From positions 1 to 64,000 of the forward strand of contig NZ_JACRAH010000036.1 in assembly GCF_016234775.1 (NCBI RefSeq): a stretch of 64,000 nt of DNA, written 5' to 3'. The notes beneath the pieces are model-generated. The model was not told the origin of the DNA. It did no database searches and worked only from the letters and a program-made list of their open reading frames with translations. This document shows positions 1 to 8,710 of the stretch, in pieces; within the stretch, counting starts at the first letter, position 1; every line of letters starts with the position of its first letter. The DNA is from Aquabacterium sp. (lineage in GTDB: Bacteria; Pseudomonadota; Gammaproteobacteria; Burkholderiales; Burkholderiaceae_C). The position numbers and the translations under genes are program-made.

Positions 1-512
1 AAGTTGAAGCCTCCAAGGGCGTGTCCGGCATGGTCGGCGCTGAACTGATGGGCTTCGTCAAGGAAGGCTTCCAGGCTGCAGCCATGGCCAAGGTGGCAAC
101 TTCTGCCATCGAAGCGCGCAAGTTCGGCTACCTGCTGGACAGCGACATCGTTGTGCCCAACAAGGACGAAGTCCTGTACGTGGCCATCGCTCAAGCCAAG
201 GCCATGTTCGAGTCCGGCTACCGCGCCCCTGCCAAGAAGCAGTTCGCTGTGGCTGGCCGCAACGTGAAGGCCACGCTGCAGTCGTCGCTGATCAACATGC
301 GTGACGGTGGTTTCATCTCCGCCCACGACTACTACATCAGCTCGGCCATCGCCGATGTGCTGACCGGCGGCGACGTCGATGGCGGCACCCTGGTGAGCGA
401 GGAATACCTGCACGCCCTGGAGCGCAAGCACTTCTGCGCGCTGTTGGACAACCCCAAGACGCAAGAGCGCATCATGGGCATGCTGTCGACTGGCAAGCCT
501 GTCCGCAACTGA
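1..512 (+). CDS. fadB: 3-hydroxyacyl-CoA dehydrogenase / enoyl-CoA hydratase, C-terminal part (FadB-like)
   Basis: The gene enters from outside the window and only the last ~170 codons are present. The open frame runs from base 3, so the ORF-track GTG at 21 is internal. The sequence resembles the C-terminal helical end of large beta-oxidation multifunctional proteins (FadB/FadN type), with SGYRAPAKKQ, a helical region and the end ALERKHFCALLDNPKTQERI. Such enzymes hydrate enoyl-CoA and oxidise 3-hydroxyacyl-CoA with NAD+ in the cytoplasm. A thiolase gene follows 18 bases downstream, the usual fadB-fadA order, so the two probably form one operon. The catalytic residues lie outside the window, so function rests on the C-terminal resemblance and the neighbour. 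Confidence 0.82.
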   Translation, partial: VEASKGVSGMVGAELMGFVKEGFQAAAMAKVATSAIEARKFGYLLDSDIVVPNKDEVLYVAIAQAKAMFESGYRAPAKKQFAVAGRNVKATLQSSLINMRDGGFISAHDYYISSAIADVLTGGDVDGGTLVSEEYLHALERKHFCALLDNPKTQERIMGMLSTGKPVRN

Positions 513-530
513 TCGATCGGAGACAAACAC

Positions 531-1754
531 ATGTCTAAGCAACTCCGCGACGTTTACGTCGTTGCCGCCACCCGTACCCCGATCGGCAAGTCTGGCCGTG
601 GCGTGTTCAAGAACACCCGCCCTGACGATCTGCTGGTCGCCACCATCAAGAACGCCCTGAGCCAGGTTCCTACGCTGGATCCGGCTGCCATCGAAGACGC
701 CATCGTTGGCTGCGCGATGCCTGAAGGCGAACAAGGCATGAACGTGGCCAAGATCGCCGCGCTGCTGTCTGGCCTGCCCAAGACTGTGGCCGGTGCCACC
801 GTGAACCGCTTCTGCGCGGCCGGTATCACTGCCGTGTCGATCGCAGCTGACCGCATCCGTGTGGGCGAAGCCGAAGTCATGATCGCCGGTGGCGTGGAAT
901 CGATGTCCATGGTCCCCATGGGCGGTTCCAAGCCTTCGTTCAACCCCGCTGTGGTGAACCTCGACGAAAACGTCGGTATCGCCTACGGCATGGGCATGAC
1001 CGCCGAGAAGGTGGCCGAGCAGTGGAAGGTGACCCGCGAAGAGCAGGACGCTTTCGCCACCGAATCGCACCGCCGCGCCATCGCCGCTCAGCAAGCTGGC
1101 TTCTTCGACGCTGAAACCACGCCGATCGAAATCGAAGTGCGTACGCCCAACCTGGAAACAGGCGAAGTGACGATCACCAAGAAGACCATCAGCCGTGACG
1201 AAGGCGCTCGTCCTGACACGTCGGTGGAAGGTTTGGCCAAGCTGCGTCCCGTGTTCGCTGCCAAGGGTTCGGTCACGGCCGGTAACTCGTCGCAGACGTC
1301 CGACGGCGCTGGCTGCCTGATCCTGGCTTCGAAGGAAGCTTGCGAGAAGTATGGTCTGAAGCCTCTGGCCAAGTTCGTGGCTTTCGCCGTCAAGGGCGTG
1401 CCACCCGAAATCATGGGTATCGGCCCGATCGAAGCCATCCCCAAGGCTCTGGAATACGCCGGCCTGAAGGCTTCGGACATGGACTGGGTTGAGCTGAACG
1501 AAGCGTTCGCTGCGCAGTCGCTGGCTGTGCTGAAGGACCTGGACAGCAAGGGCCACGTGCTGGACCGCGCCAAGGTGAACCCGATGGGCGGCGCGATCGC
1601 CCTGGGCCACCCTCTGGGTGCAACCGGTGCCATCCGCGCTGCGACCGTGGTGCACGGTCTGCGTCGCACTGGCGGCAAGTACGGCATGGTGACGATGTGT
1701 ATCGGTACCGGCCAAGGTGCTGCTGGCATCTTCGAGCGCGTTGACAGCCTGTGA
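531..1754 (+). CDS. fadA: acetyl-CoA C-acyltransferase (thiolase)
   Basis: A 407-residue thiolase, the normal length for the family. It carries out the last step of beta-oxidation, cleaving 3-ketoacyl-CoA with CoA. The nucleophilic Cys is C95 in NRFCAAG, the catalytic His is H360 in GHPLGATGA, and the second Cys is C390 in MCIGTGQG; all are intact. The ATG at 531 follows a GGAG at good distance. The gene is 18 bases after the fadB-like gene and is closed by a strong hairpin terminator at 1825, marking the operon end. Confidence 0.95.
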   Translation: MSKQLRDVYVVAATRTPIGKSGRGVFKNTRPDDLLVATIKNALSQVPTLDPAAIEDAIVGCAMPEGEQGMNVAKIAALLSGLPKTVAGATVNRFCAAGITAVSIAADRIRVGEAEVMIAGGVESMSMVPMGGSKPSFNPAVVNLDENVGIAYGMGMTAEKVAEQWKVTREEQDAFATESHRRAIAAQQAGFFDAETTPIEIEVRTPNLETGEVTITKKTISRDEGARPDTSVEGLAKLRPVFAAKGSVTAGNSSQTSDGAGCLILASKEACEKYGLKPLAKFVAFAVKGVPPEIMGIGPIEAIPKALEYAGLKASDMDWVELNEAFAAQSLAVLKDLDSKGHVLDRAKVNPMGGAIALGHPLGATGAIRAATVVHGLRRTGGKYGMVTMCIGTGQGAAGIFERVDSL

Positions 1755-1824
1755 TGAGCTGCTTCAAATTGGCTGTTGATCAGGTGCTTGTACGGGCCTG
1801 ATTGATGGTTGATTGAACTGCAAG

Positions 1825-1858
1825 AGCCCGCAATGGAGTGATCCTTGCGGGCTTTTTT
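1825..1858 (+). terminator. Rho-independent terminator after fadA
   Basis: A perfect 9-bp stem, AGCCCGCAA paired with TTGCGGGCT, 11-base loop, then six T residues. It lies inside the upstream extension of the next ORF (track start 1813), which argues that the hydrolase really starts at 1897. Confidence 0.9.
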
Positions 1859-1896
1859 ACAGGCGATATTTCTGCCTTGCTTCTGTTGGACGTTTC

Positions 1897-2757
1897 ATGG
1901 AAGCCCTGCATATCCTTACCGAAGATGGCCACATGCTGGCAGGCCGTTGTTTCAGGCCTCAAGGTGGCATCAACGTTCGCCGTGCGGTGATCGTGGCGTG
2001 CGCCTTGGGCGTGCCTCAAACCTTTTACGAACGCTACGCGAGCTGGCTGGTGCAGCAAGGTTGCGTCGTCTACACCTTTGACTGGCGCGGCATGGCTCAG
2101 TCAGCCCCGCCGAGCCTGGTCGGCTACAAGGCCCGGTTGGTGGACTGGGCACGTCACGATGCGCCAGCCGTGATGGAACTGGTGGCGCTGCGTCACCCCG
2201 GCTTGCCCATCACCTGGTTCGGCCACAGCATGGGTGGCATCCTGTTCGGCATGATGCCGCAGCACCCCCGCATCGACCGCGTGGCCACCTTGGGCAGTGG
2301 CAGTGGTTATCACGAGCATCTGGCGCGGCCGCTGCGTTATGTGATCGGTGCCTTCTGGCATGTCATCGTGCCTTTGAGCGTGGCGCGGCACGGCTACTTC
2401 GCCGGCCGCCGCATCCGTACGGTGGACGACCTGCCGCGTGGCGTGGTGGCGCAATGGAAGCGCTGGTGCGCCCATCCCGACTTCGTCGTCAGCGAGGGTG
2501 AAGAGGTCCGTCGGGCCTATGCCAACGTGAGGCTGCCCATCACGGCGGTCGTGTTCACGGATGACACCATGGCCAGCCCGCGTGGCGTCAAGGCGATGCA
2601 TGCGCACTACACCGGCACGCAGGTTGATCTTCAGGTCCTGCGGCCCGAAAAGCATGGTCTTCGCACCGTGGGGCATTTCAACTTCTTCCATGCCCGGACC
2701 GGCCCGCGTGGCTGGGCCATGAGTCTGCCCTGGTTGGGCTTGGCCACGGCGATGTGA
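1897..2757 (+). CDS. alpha/beta hydrolase, tandem copy 1
   Basis: A 286-residue cytoplasmic alpha/beta-hydrolase without signal peptide. The nucleophile elbow is GHSMGG with Ser111; an FDWRG motif precedes it, and a late Asp (FTDDTMASP) and His (VGHFNFF) fit the rest of a triad. I moved the start from 1813 to the ATG at 1897 because the longer form would read through the fadA terminator and the extra residues have no counterpart in the neighbour. It is a close paralogue of the next gene: almost the same length, the nucleophile at the same residue, and shared GVPQxFYE, TFDWRG, QW+RWC and ITAVVxxDD blocks. A decayed relative sits at 55485-56130. The substrate is unknown; an esterase or lipase-like role is plausible next to beta-oxidation genes. 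Confidence 0.85.
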   Translation: MEALHILTEDGHMLAGRCFRPQGGINVRRAVIVACALGVPQTFYERYASWLVQQGCVVYTFDWRGMAQSAPPSLVGYKARLVDWARHDAPAVMELVALRHPGLPITWFGHSMGGILFGMMPQHPRIDRVATLGSGSGYHEHLARPLRYVIGAFWHVIVPLSVARHGYFAGRRIRTVDDLPRGVVAQWKRWCAHPDFVVSEGEEVRRAYANVRLPITAVVFTDDTMASPRGVKAMHAHYTGTQVDLQVLRPEKHGLRTVGHFNFFHARTGPRGWAMSLPWLGLATAM

Positions 2758-2796
2758 CAGACGACGACCAACCCATCCGAAAGCCCGGAGCCACCA

Positions 2797-3660
2797 ATGC
2801 CTGCAGAAACCGTTCAGATCAGCACGCGCGATGGCCATGCACTGGTGGCACGCGTGTATGCGCCTGCCGGCGTCGTTCAGCGCGCCGTGCTGATTGGCGC
2901 TGCCATGGGCGTGCCGCAACGGTTCTATGAAGCCTTTGCCACGTGGTTGTCCCACCAGGGCGTGGGGGTGATGACCTTTGACTGGCGCGGCACGGGCGAG
3001 TCTGCCCCTCGGCGCTTGCGTGGCTTCAAGGCCAGCATCACCGATTGGGCCTCGAAGGACCTGCCTGCCGTGGTCGACGCTTTTTGTGCGCGCTGGCCCG
3101 ATGCGCCGAAGACCTATCTCGGGCACAGCCTGGGTGGCCAGTTGTTCGGCTGGCTGGATCAGCCCGAGCGTTTCGAGCGCGTGCTGACCGTGGCCAGTGG
3201 CAATGGCTACTGGCGGCTCAATGCGCCGCAGGTGCGCATGCAGGCGCCCTTGCTGTGGTGGGTGCTGGCCCCCGTGGGTATCGGCCTGGCTGGCTACTTC
3301 CCGGGCAAGAAGCTGGGGGCCGTGGGCGACCTGCCTGCCGCCGCCATGTGGCAGTGGCGCAAGTGGTGCCTGCATCCTGATTACCTCGGCTCCGAAGGGG
3401 CCGCTGTGCGGGCGCGTTACGCCAGCGTGCAAGTGCCCATCACCGCGGTGGTGCTCGAAGACGATGAGCTCGTGAGCCCTGCCGGTATCCGCAAGCTGTA
3501 TCAGCTATATGCGAAGGCCCCGGTGCATTTCGAACACTTGCATCCGCATCAGATGGGCATGAAGCGCATCGGGCACTTCGGCCTGTTCAAGGCCAGCTCT
3601 GCCGAACGCCTGTGGCCCGTGGCCCTGGACTGGTTGCAGGGGGAGCCAGGCAAGGGATAA
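2797..3660 (+). CDS. alpha/beta hydrolase, tandem copy 2
   Basis: A 287-residue alpha/beta-hydrolase, paralogue of the preceding gene. The nucleophile is Ser111 in GHSLGG; FDWRGTGES precedes it, an Asp sits in VVLEDDELVSP and a His in RIGHFGLF. The ATG at 2797 follows a GGAG (cccggagccacc). The 39-base gap from copy 1 suggests co-transcription. The substrate cannot be read from sequence. Confidence 0.87.
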   Translation: MPAETVQISTRDGHALVARVYAPAGVVQRAVLIGAAMGVPQRFYEAFATWLSHQGVGVMTFDWRGTGESAPRRLRGFKASITDWASKDLPAVVDAFCARWPDAPKTYLGHSLGGQLFGWLDQPERFERVLTVASGNGYWRLNAPQVRMQAPLLWWVLAPVGIGLAGYFPGKKLGAVGDLPAAAMWQWRKWCLHPDYLGSEGAAVRARYASVQVPITAVVLEDDELVSPAGIRKLYQLYAKAPVHFEHLHPHQMGMKRIGHFGLFKASSAERLWPVALDWLQGEPGKG

Positions 3661-3807
3661 CGCGAACCATCCCCCTGAACGGGCTATGACGTTAGCACCG
3701 ATGCGGGGCGTTAATCGAATCGACAGAATGCAGAGCAATTCAATCTGACGCGACGCCCTGCCCAGACCTGTGTGTATGACGCTGGCGTGTCCACCACGGA
3801 GCCACTC

Positions 3808-5136
3808 ATGCCACGCCTTGTCGTGCACCTGGGCCTGAGCGCCCTTGCCACCGTTATCGCTTCTTCCGCCTGGGCCGCCCCAGCCCCTTGGGTGCCCAAC
3901 ACCACAGGCAACGTTGGCCCTGCACCCACGACCTTCAACAAGTGGGAGGCCATCGAGGCCCCGGCGGCATCCGGCGCTAGCTGCGGCAATGGCTCCCCCT
4001 ATCGCTTCTTCGTCAACCGCACCACCAAGGCGGCCAATGCGAAGAAGACGGTGATCATGTTCGAGGGCGGCGGCGCCTGCTGGGAGCAGAACGCCTGCCA
4101 GATGAAGGGCGGCCTGCTGGGCGCCACCAACTACAACGGCATCCCCACCAACTACATGAGCTCGGGCCTGGCGCTGGGCGGCCTGATCACGCCGTTTACC
4201 TCGCGCACCCACCCCTTGCAGAAGGTGCAGACGCAAAGCTGGAACATCGTCTACGTGCCCTACTGCACGGGTGACGTGCACACCGGCAACAAGGTGGCCA
4301 CTTATGGCGATGCCGATCCGGCCAGCCCCATCACCTATTACCACCGCGGTTTCAAGAACGGCGAGGCCGTGGCCAACTGGGTGGGGCGCCATCTGCCCAA
4401 GCAGGACCAGTTGCTGGTCACGGGCTTCTCGGCTGGCGGCGTGGGGGCCACGGCCATGTACGGCTTGATCCGTCTGGCGGCGCAACCCAAGCAGTCGGCC
4501 ATGCTGGCGGATTCCGGCCCGCTGTTCCAGGTGGACCGCAATGCATCGCCTGAAGACGCGCCTTCCGTGCTGTTGCACAACAAGATCCGTGTGGCCTGGG
4601 GCCTCGATGGCGACAACGGCCTGGCGTCGCGCATGATCGCGACCTTCCCGACGGCGGGCACGGTGGACAACCTCGGCAGCCTGACAACGGGCCTGGCCAA
4701 GGTCTTCCCGCAGGATCGCCTGGGTTATGCGGTGTTCCAGGCGGACGCCGTGTTCTCGTCCTTCTCGTACACCAAGTTCTATCCCGAGATCGCGGCCGTG
4801 CCGGCAGGCGCCAAGCGCGATGCCTTGCTCAAGGCCAAATGGGTCAAGGAGATCGGCACCTGGGTGGACGCCATGAAGCCTTACGCCAACACGGGCTACT
4901 ACATCCCTTACGGTCGTGACTTCATCAAGTCCCACACGCTGACCACAGCCTCGTTTACCGGCACCGGCATCAAGGAGGCCAACCTGGCGGATGTGGGCGT
5001 GTTCGTGGACAACATCCTGGATCCGAGCCAGCCGCTGATCCGCGCTTACGAAACGCAGCGCACCACGCCCAACTCCAGTGGCATCGCCCTGATCAGCTGG
5101 ATCAACACCGCGTTCTACGCACTTTTCGGCATCTGA
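3808..5136 (+). CDS. secreted pectinacetylesterase-family (PAE/Notum-like) hydrolase
   Basis: A 442-residue exported protein. I chose the ATG at 3808 over the track GTG at 3772 because it follows a GGAG and opens directly into a signal peptide (RLVVHLGLSALATVIASSAWAAP). The mature part has the FEGGGACW block and the GFSAGG nucleophile elbow (Ser208) typical of the pectinacetylesterase/Notum family, plus paired Cys residues suited to the periplasm or outside. Family members remove acetyl or acyl groups from polysaccharides or proteins. Plant pectin need not be the substrate here. It stands alone, followed by its own terminator. Confidence 0.78.
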   Translation: MPRLVVHLGLSALATVIASSAWAAPAPWVPNTTGNVGPAPTTFNKWEAIEAPAASGASCGNGSPYRFFVNRTTKAANAKKTVIMFEGGGACWEQNACQMKGGLLGATNYNGIPTNYMSSGLALGGLITPFTSRTHPLQKVQTQSWNIVYVPYCTGDVHTGNKVATYGDADPASPITYYHRGFKNGEAVANWVGRHLPKQDQLLVTGFSAGGVGATAMYGLIRLAAQPKQSAMLADSGPLFQVDRNASPEDAPSVLLHNKIRVAWGLDGDNGLASRMIATFPTAGTVDNLGSLTTGLAKVFPQDRLGYAVFQADAVFSSFSYTKFYPEIAAVPAGAKRDALLKAKWVKEIGTWVDAMKPYANTGYYIPYGRDFIKSHTLTTASFTGTGIKEANLADVGVFVDNILDPSQPLIRAYETQRTTPNSSGIALISWINTAFYALFGI

Positions 5137-5155
5137 AGTCACGATGCTTCGAGCG

Positions 5156-5185
5156 GGCCCGGCGATGCCGGGCCTTTGCACTTTT
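5156..5185 (+). terminator. Rho-independent terminator after the PAE-family gene
   Basis: An 8-bp stem GGCCCGGC / GCCGGGCC with a 3-base loop, followed by TTT and, four bases on, TTTT. Confidence 0.8.
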
Positions 5186-5283
5186 GTCGCCAAAGCTTGC
5201 ATGCGGCTGTCGTGCAAACCACCCGAAAGTGGCGTCTAATTCAGGGTTCCCGAGAACTTGGAAGAACCTGGAGACATTGGGCC

Positions 5284-6057
5284 ATGAGCGAGATCCTGCA
5301 GCATCGTGAAGCTGGTGTACTGACACTGACCTTCAACCGTCTGGACAAGAAAAACGCCATCACCACGGCGATGTACACCCGCCTGGCTGAAGAGCTGGAA
5401 GCTGCTACGGCGGATGACAGCGTTCGCGTGGCCGTCATTCAAGGCGCGGTCGAAATCTTCACCGCCGGCAACGACCTGGCTGACTTCCTCAACAACCCGC
5501 CCATCAGCAAGCCCGGTGGCGAGGTGCCACCCGTGGTGCGCTTTCTCAACGCCATCCGCGACTTCCCCAAGCCCATCGTGGCGGCTGTGGCCGGCCCGGC
5601 TGTGGGCATCGGCACCACGCTGCTGCTGCACTGCGACCTGGTCTACGCCGGTGACAACGCCGCGTTCAGCCTGCCCTTCGTGAACCTGGGCCTGTGCCCT
5701 GAAGCCGGCGCCAGCCTGCTGCTGCCGCAGATCATCGGCTACCCGAAGGCTGCTGAAAAGCTGATGCTGGGCGAGGCTTTCTACGCCGAAGAGGCGCTGG
5801 AGATGGGCCTGATCAACCGCATCGTGCCGCCGCATGAAGTCAACAGCTATGCGCAATCACAAGCCGCCAAGCTGGCCGCCAAGCCGGCCGCATCGCTGCG
5901 GGTGACCAAGTCGCTGATGAAGATGGCCCAGACGCAACTGGCGCCGGTGATGACCGAAGAGCTCAAGCACTTCGGCCAGTTGCTGCAAGGCCCGGCCGCC
6001 AAGGAAGCCATCAGCGCCGTGATGGAAAAGCGCAAGCCCGACTTTTCCAAGTGTTGA
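5284..6057 (+). CDS. enoyl-CoA hydratase/isomerase family protein
   Basis: A 257-residue crotonase-fold protein of normal length. It has NRLDKKNA near the N-terminus, the oxyanion-loop region FTAGNDLADF, the AAVAGPAVGIGTTLLLHCD block and a Glu in LCPEAGAS. The ATG at 5284 is preceded by TGGAGA and starts at the family's conserved N-terminus (MSEILQHREAGVLTLTFNR), so the track start at 5176 is an upstream extension. It probably hydrates or isomerises enoyl-CoA in fatty-acid or aromatic breakdown; the exact substrate is not readable. An 8-bp inverted repeat (6067-6074 / 6094-6101, no T-run) follows the stop. Confidence 0.88.
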   Translation: MSEILQHREAGVLTLTFNRLDKKNAITTAMYTRLAEELEAATADDSVRVAVIQGAVEIFTAGNDLADFLNNPPISKPGGEVPPVVRFLNAIRDFPKPIVAAVAGPAVGIGTTLLLHCDLVYAGDNAAFSLPFVNLGLCPEAGASLLLPQIIGYPKAAEKLMLGEAFYAEEALEMGLINRIVPPHEVNSYAQSQAAKLAAKPAASLRVTKSLMKMAQTQLAPVMTEELKHFGQLLQGPAAKEAISAVMEKRKPDFSKC

Positions 6058-6136
6058 TCTGATCCGGCGTGAGCGGGGGCGACAGACGGTCTTGCTCACG
6101 CGATAATGCTTTTCATACAGCTTTCAGGACACCAGC

Positions 6137-8710
6137 GTGCCTGAGAAGCAAAAAATGGGAAGCATTCGGATGTCAGTCTGTGAATCTGGGGTGTGGCGCG
6201 TGCTTGCTCGCGCATTGGCGTGCTTGCTGTGTCTGGGTCTGTCGGCCCATGCGCAGCAGGCCGCGCCTCAACGCATCACGGTTGTCGTGGATGACAACTA
6301 CCCACCCTATGTGTTCCGTGATCACGCCGGGCGCCTGCAAGGCATACGCAAGGATGTCTGGGACCTGTGGGCGGCGCGCACGGGCGTCCAGGTTAATCTG
6401 GTTGGCCTGGATTGGGCCAAGGCCCAGGCGCAGATCCAGTCCGGGCAGGCCGATGTCATCGACATCATCTTCGAGACCGGGCCTCGCAAGAGCCTCTACG
6501 ACTTCGGCCCCGCCTACAGCGACATTGAAGTCCCCATCTTCTTCCACGAGAGTGTGGCAGGCATTGCCAATGCCGATTCGCTCAAGGGCTTCACCATTGG
6601 CGTGAAGGACGGCGATGCCTGCGTGGACTACCTGCAAAGCCAGGGGCTGGATTCCTTCCGTCGTTACCCCAGTTATGAAGCCGTGATTGACGCGGCCGCC
6701 GTGGGGGAGGTGAGGGTGTTTTGCGAAGACAAGCCGCCTGCAAGCTACTTCCTGGTTCGCAAGCAGCTCGAGCACCAGTACCGTAGCTCGCCGCCGCTGT
6801 TCATCGGGCAGTTCCACTGGGCTGTGCGCAAGGGGGATGCCGCCACCTACAAACTGGTGCAAGACGGCTTCAGCCGCATTACCAACTCGGAGATGATGGC
6901 GGTGCGTGATCGATGGATGGGCTCAGCCGTGGAGGTGTCGGGCGTGCCGGCTTACCTCCGTTATGGAGGCTATACCTTGCTGGCTGTCGGTGCCCTCGTG
7001 TTGTTGCTGGGGGCCTGGAACATCGCCTTGCGGCGACGGGTGGTCTTGCGCACGCGTGAACTGTCGACCTCATTGAAACAGTTGACCGAGTCCAAGCAGG
7101 ACGCTGAGCAGACACTCGCGCAACTCAACGCCACGTTGGAGGCCATACCTGACCTGATGTTCGAGGTGGATCTGGATGGCCGTTATGTGGATGTGAGGGC
7201 CAGTCGGGCAGACCTGCTGCTGCAGCCCCCTGAAAGCTTGTTGGGGCGCCGTGTCCAGGAGGTCATGTCTGTACAAGCGGCAGACGCTGTAATGCATGCC
7301 TTGCATGAAGCGGCGGCACATGGTTCGTCCTTCGGCACACAGGTCAGCCTGGACTTGCCCGTAGGGCTGCGCTGGTTCGAGCTGTCCGTGGCGCGCAAAC
7401 GCACAGGCAGTGGTCAGCGCGATCATTTCATCGTGCTGTCGCGCGATGTGACTGACCGCAAACTGGTTGAACAGGCACTGGCGCGCCATGGCGACGAGCT
7501 GGAGAAGATCGTTCAGGAGCGCTCACGGCAATTGGTCGAAGCGCGCGATGCATCCGAAAGCGCCAGTCAGGCCAAGAGCGAGTTTCTCTCCCGCATGAGC
7601 CATGAGTTGCGCACGCCCATGAATGCGATCCTGGGCTTTGCACAGCTCATCGACATGGATGTGGGCAGCGCCAGTCGATCAAAGGCACATGTACAGGAGA
7701 TCCTGCGTGCTGGCAAACATCTGCTGCATCTGATCAACGATGTCCTGGATCTGGAGCAGGTCGAAGCAGGGCGTTTGACCTTGCATCCAGAACGGGTCGA
7801 ACTGAGTGCTTTGGGGCGCGAGGTGCTTGCTCTGATGCAGCCCTTGGCGGATCAGCAGCATGTCGCGTTGAGCATGGGCGGCATGAATGATCTGGCCGTG
7901 ATGGCGGATGCGACGCGCGTTCGGCAAGTGGTGCTCAATCTGCTGTCCAACGCGGTCAAATACAACCGCCCTGGCGGCCAGGTGTGGCTGGAGGCTTGCG
8001 TGCATGGCGACGAGGTCATCCGCATCAGCGTGCGAGACACGGGGCCAGGCATCGCGGCGAAGTACCTCGATCAGCTGTTTCAACCGTTCAGCCGGCTGGG
8101 CGCGGAGTCAGGCCAGATCGAGGGTTCTGGCATCGGGCTGAGTCTGTGTCGACGCCTGGCCGAGTTGATGCAAGGCGCCATGGGCGTGCACAGTCAGGAA
8201 GGCGAGGGCAGCACCTTCTGGGTGGATTTGCCTCGGGCCATGCCGCAGCGAGCTTTGCAGGAAAACGTCATGAGGCCTGATGCGCAGTCAGCCATCGGGC
8301 CGACGGTGGCCGGCGGGCGCCCCTCGCCCCGGCTGGCTACTTTGTTGTATGTCGAGGACAATCCCGCTAACCTGCAACTCATGGAGCAGATTGTGGCGCG
8401 ACACCAGGGCGTGGAACTTGTGACCGCCCCATTGGGGCAAGCTGGCCTGGCGCTGGCCAGAAGCAGTCGACCGGATCTCATCTTGTTGGACATCCATTTG
8501 CCCGATATCGATGGTTATGCAGTCCTGGGCCAGTTGCGCAGTGATCCGCAGACCCGTGCCACGCCCGTGATTGCGGTGACAGCCAATGCCATGCCCATGG
8601 ACGTGCACCGCATTCGCGATGCCGGTTTTGACGACTATGTGTCCAAGCCCATCAAGGTCACGCACATCGACATGTTGATCCACGAGCGCCTTGGGAGCAC
8701 CCTTGCCTGA
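6137..8710 (+). CDS. hybrid sensor histidine kinase with periplasmic solute-binding domain
   Basis: An 857-residue membrane sensor. Order: signal peptide (~20-40), bacterial family-3 solute-binding domain (~46-265, ITVVVDDNYPPYVF), one membrane segment (~279-298), PAS-like domain (~331-445), coiled coil, HisKA with His489 in MSHELRTPMNAI, HATPase (DTGPGIA, GSGIGLSL) and a receiver with Asp785 in LLLDIHLPDIDG. It would bind a small periplasmic ligand and phosphorylate itself and its receiver. No separate output regulator is adjacent. The start may be GTG 6137, ATG 6155 or ATG 6170; all keep the signal peptide. The end overlaps the P-type ATPase gene, so the two are probably translationally coupled. 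Confidence 0.9.
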   Translation: MPEKQKMGSIRMSVCESGVWRVLARALACLLCLGLSAHAQQAAPQRITVVVDDNYPPYVFRDHAGRLQGIRKDVWDLWAARTGVQVNLVGLDWAKAQAQIQSGQADVIDIIFETGPRKSLYDFGPAYSDIEVPIFFHESVAGIANADSLKGFTIGVKDGDACVDYLQSQGLDSFRRYPSYEAVIDAAAVGEVRVFCEDKPPASYFLVRKQLEHQYRSSPPLFIGQFHWAVRKGDAATYKLVQDGFSRITNSEMMAVRDRWMGSAVEVSGVPAYLRYGGYTLLAVGALVLLLGAWNIALRRRVVLRTRELSTSLKQLTESKQDAEQTLAQLNATLEAIPDLMFEVDLDGRYVDVRASRADLLLQPPESLLGRRVQEVMSVQAADAVMHALHEAAAHGSSFGTQVSLDLPVGLRWFELSVARKRTGSGQRDHFIVLSRDVTDRKLVEQALARHGDELEKIVQERSRQLVEARDASESASQAKSEFLSRMSHELRTPMNAILGFAQLIDMDVGSASRSKAHVQEILRAGKHLLHLINDVLDLEQVEAGRLTLHPERVELSALGREVLALMQPLADQQHVALSMGGMNDLAVMADATRVRQVVLNLLSNAVKYNRPGGQVWLEACVHGDEVIRISVRDTGPGIAAKYLDQLFQPFSRLGAESGQIEGSGIGLSLCRRLAELMQGAMGVHSQEGEGSTFWVDLPRAMPQRALQENVMRPDAQSAIGPTVAGGRPSPRLATLLYVEDNPANLQLMEQIVARHQGVELVTAPLGQAGLALARSSRPDLILLDIHLPDIDGYAVLGQLRSDPQTRATPVIAVTANAMPMDVHRIRDAGFDDYVSKPIKVTHIDMLIHERLGSTLA

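Noticed and set aside
1813-1896. Longer hydrolase start from the ORF track
   Set aside because: It would translate through the fadA terminator, and the paralogue has no such extension.
3505-5217. 570-residue minus-strand ORF
   Set aside because: Antisense of the pectinacetylesterase-family gene; no family motif.
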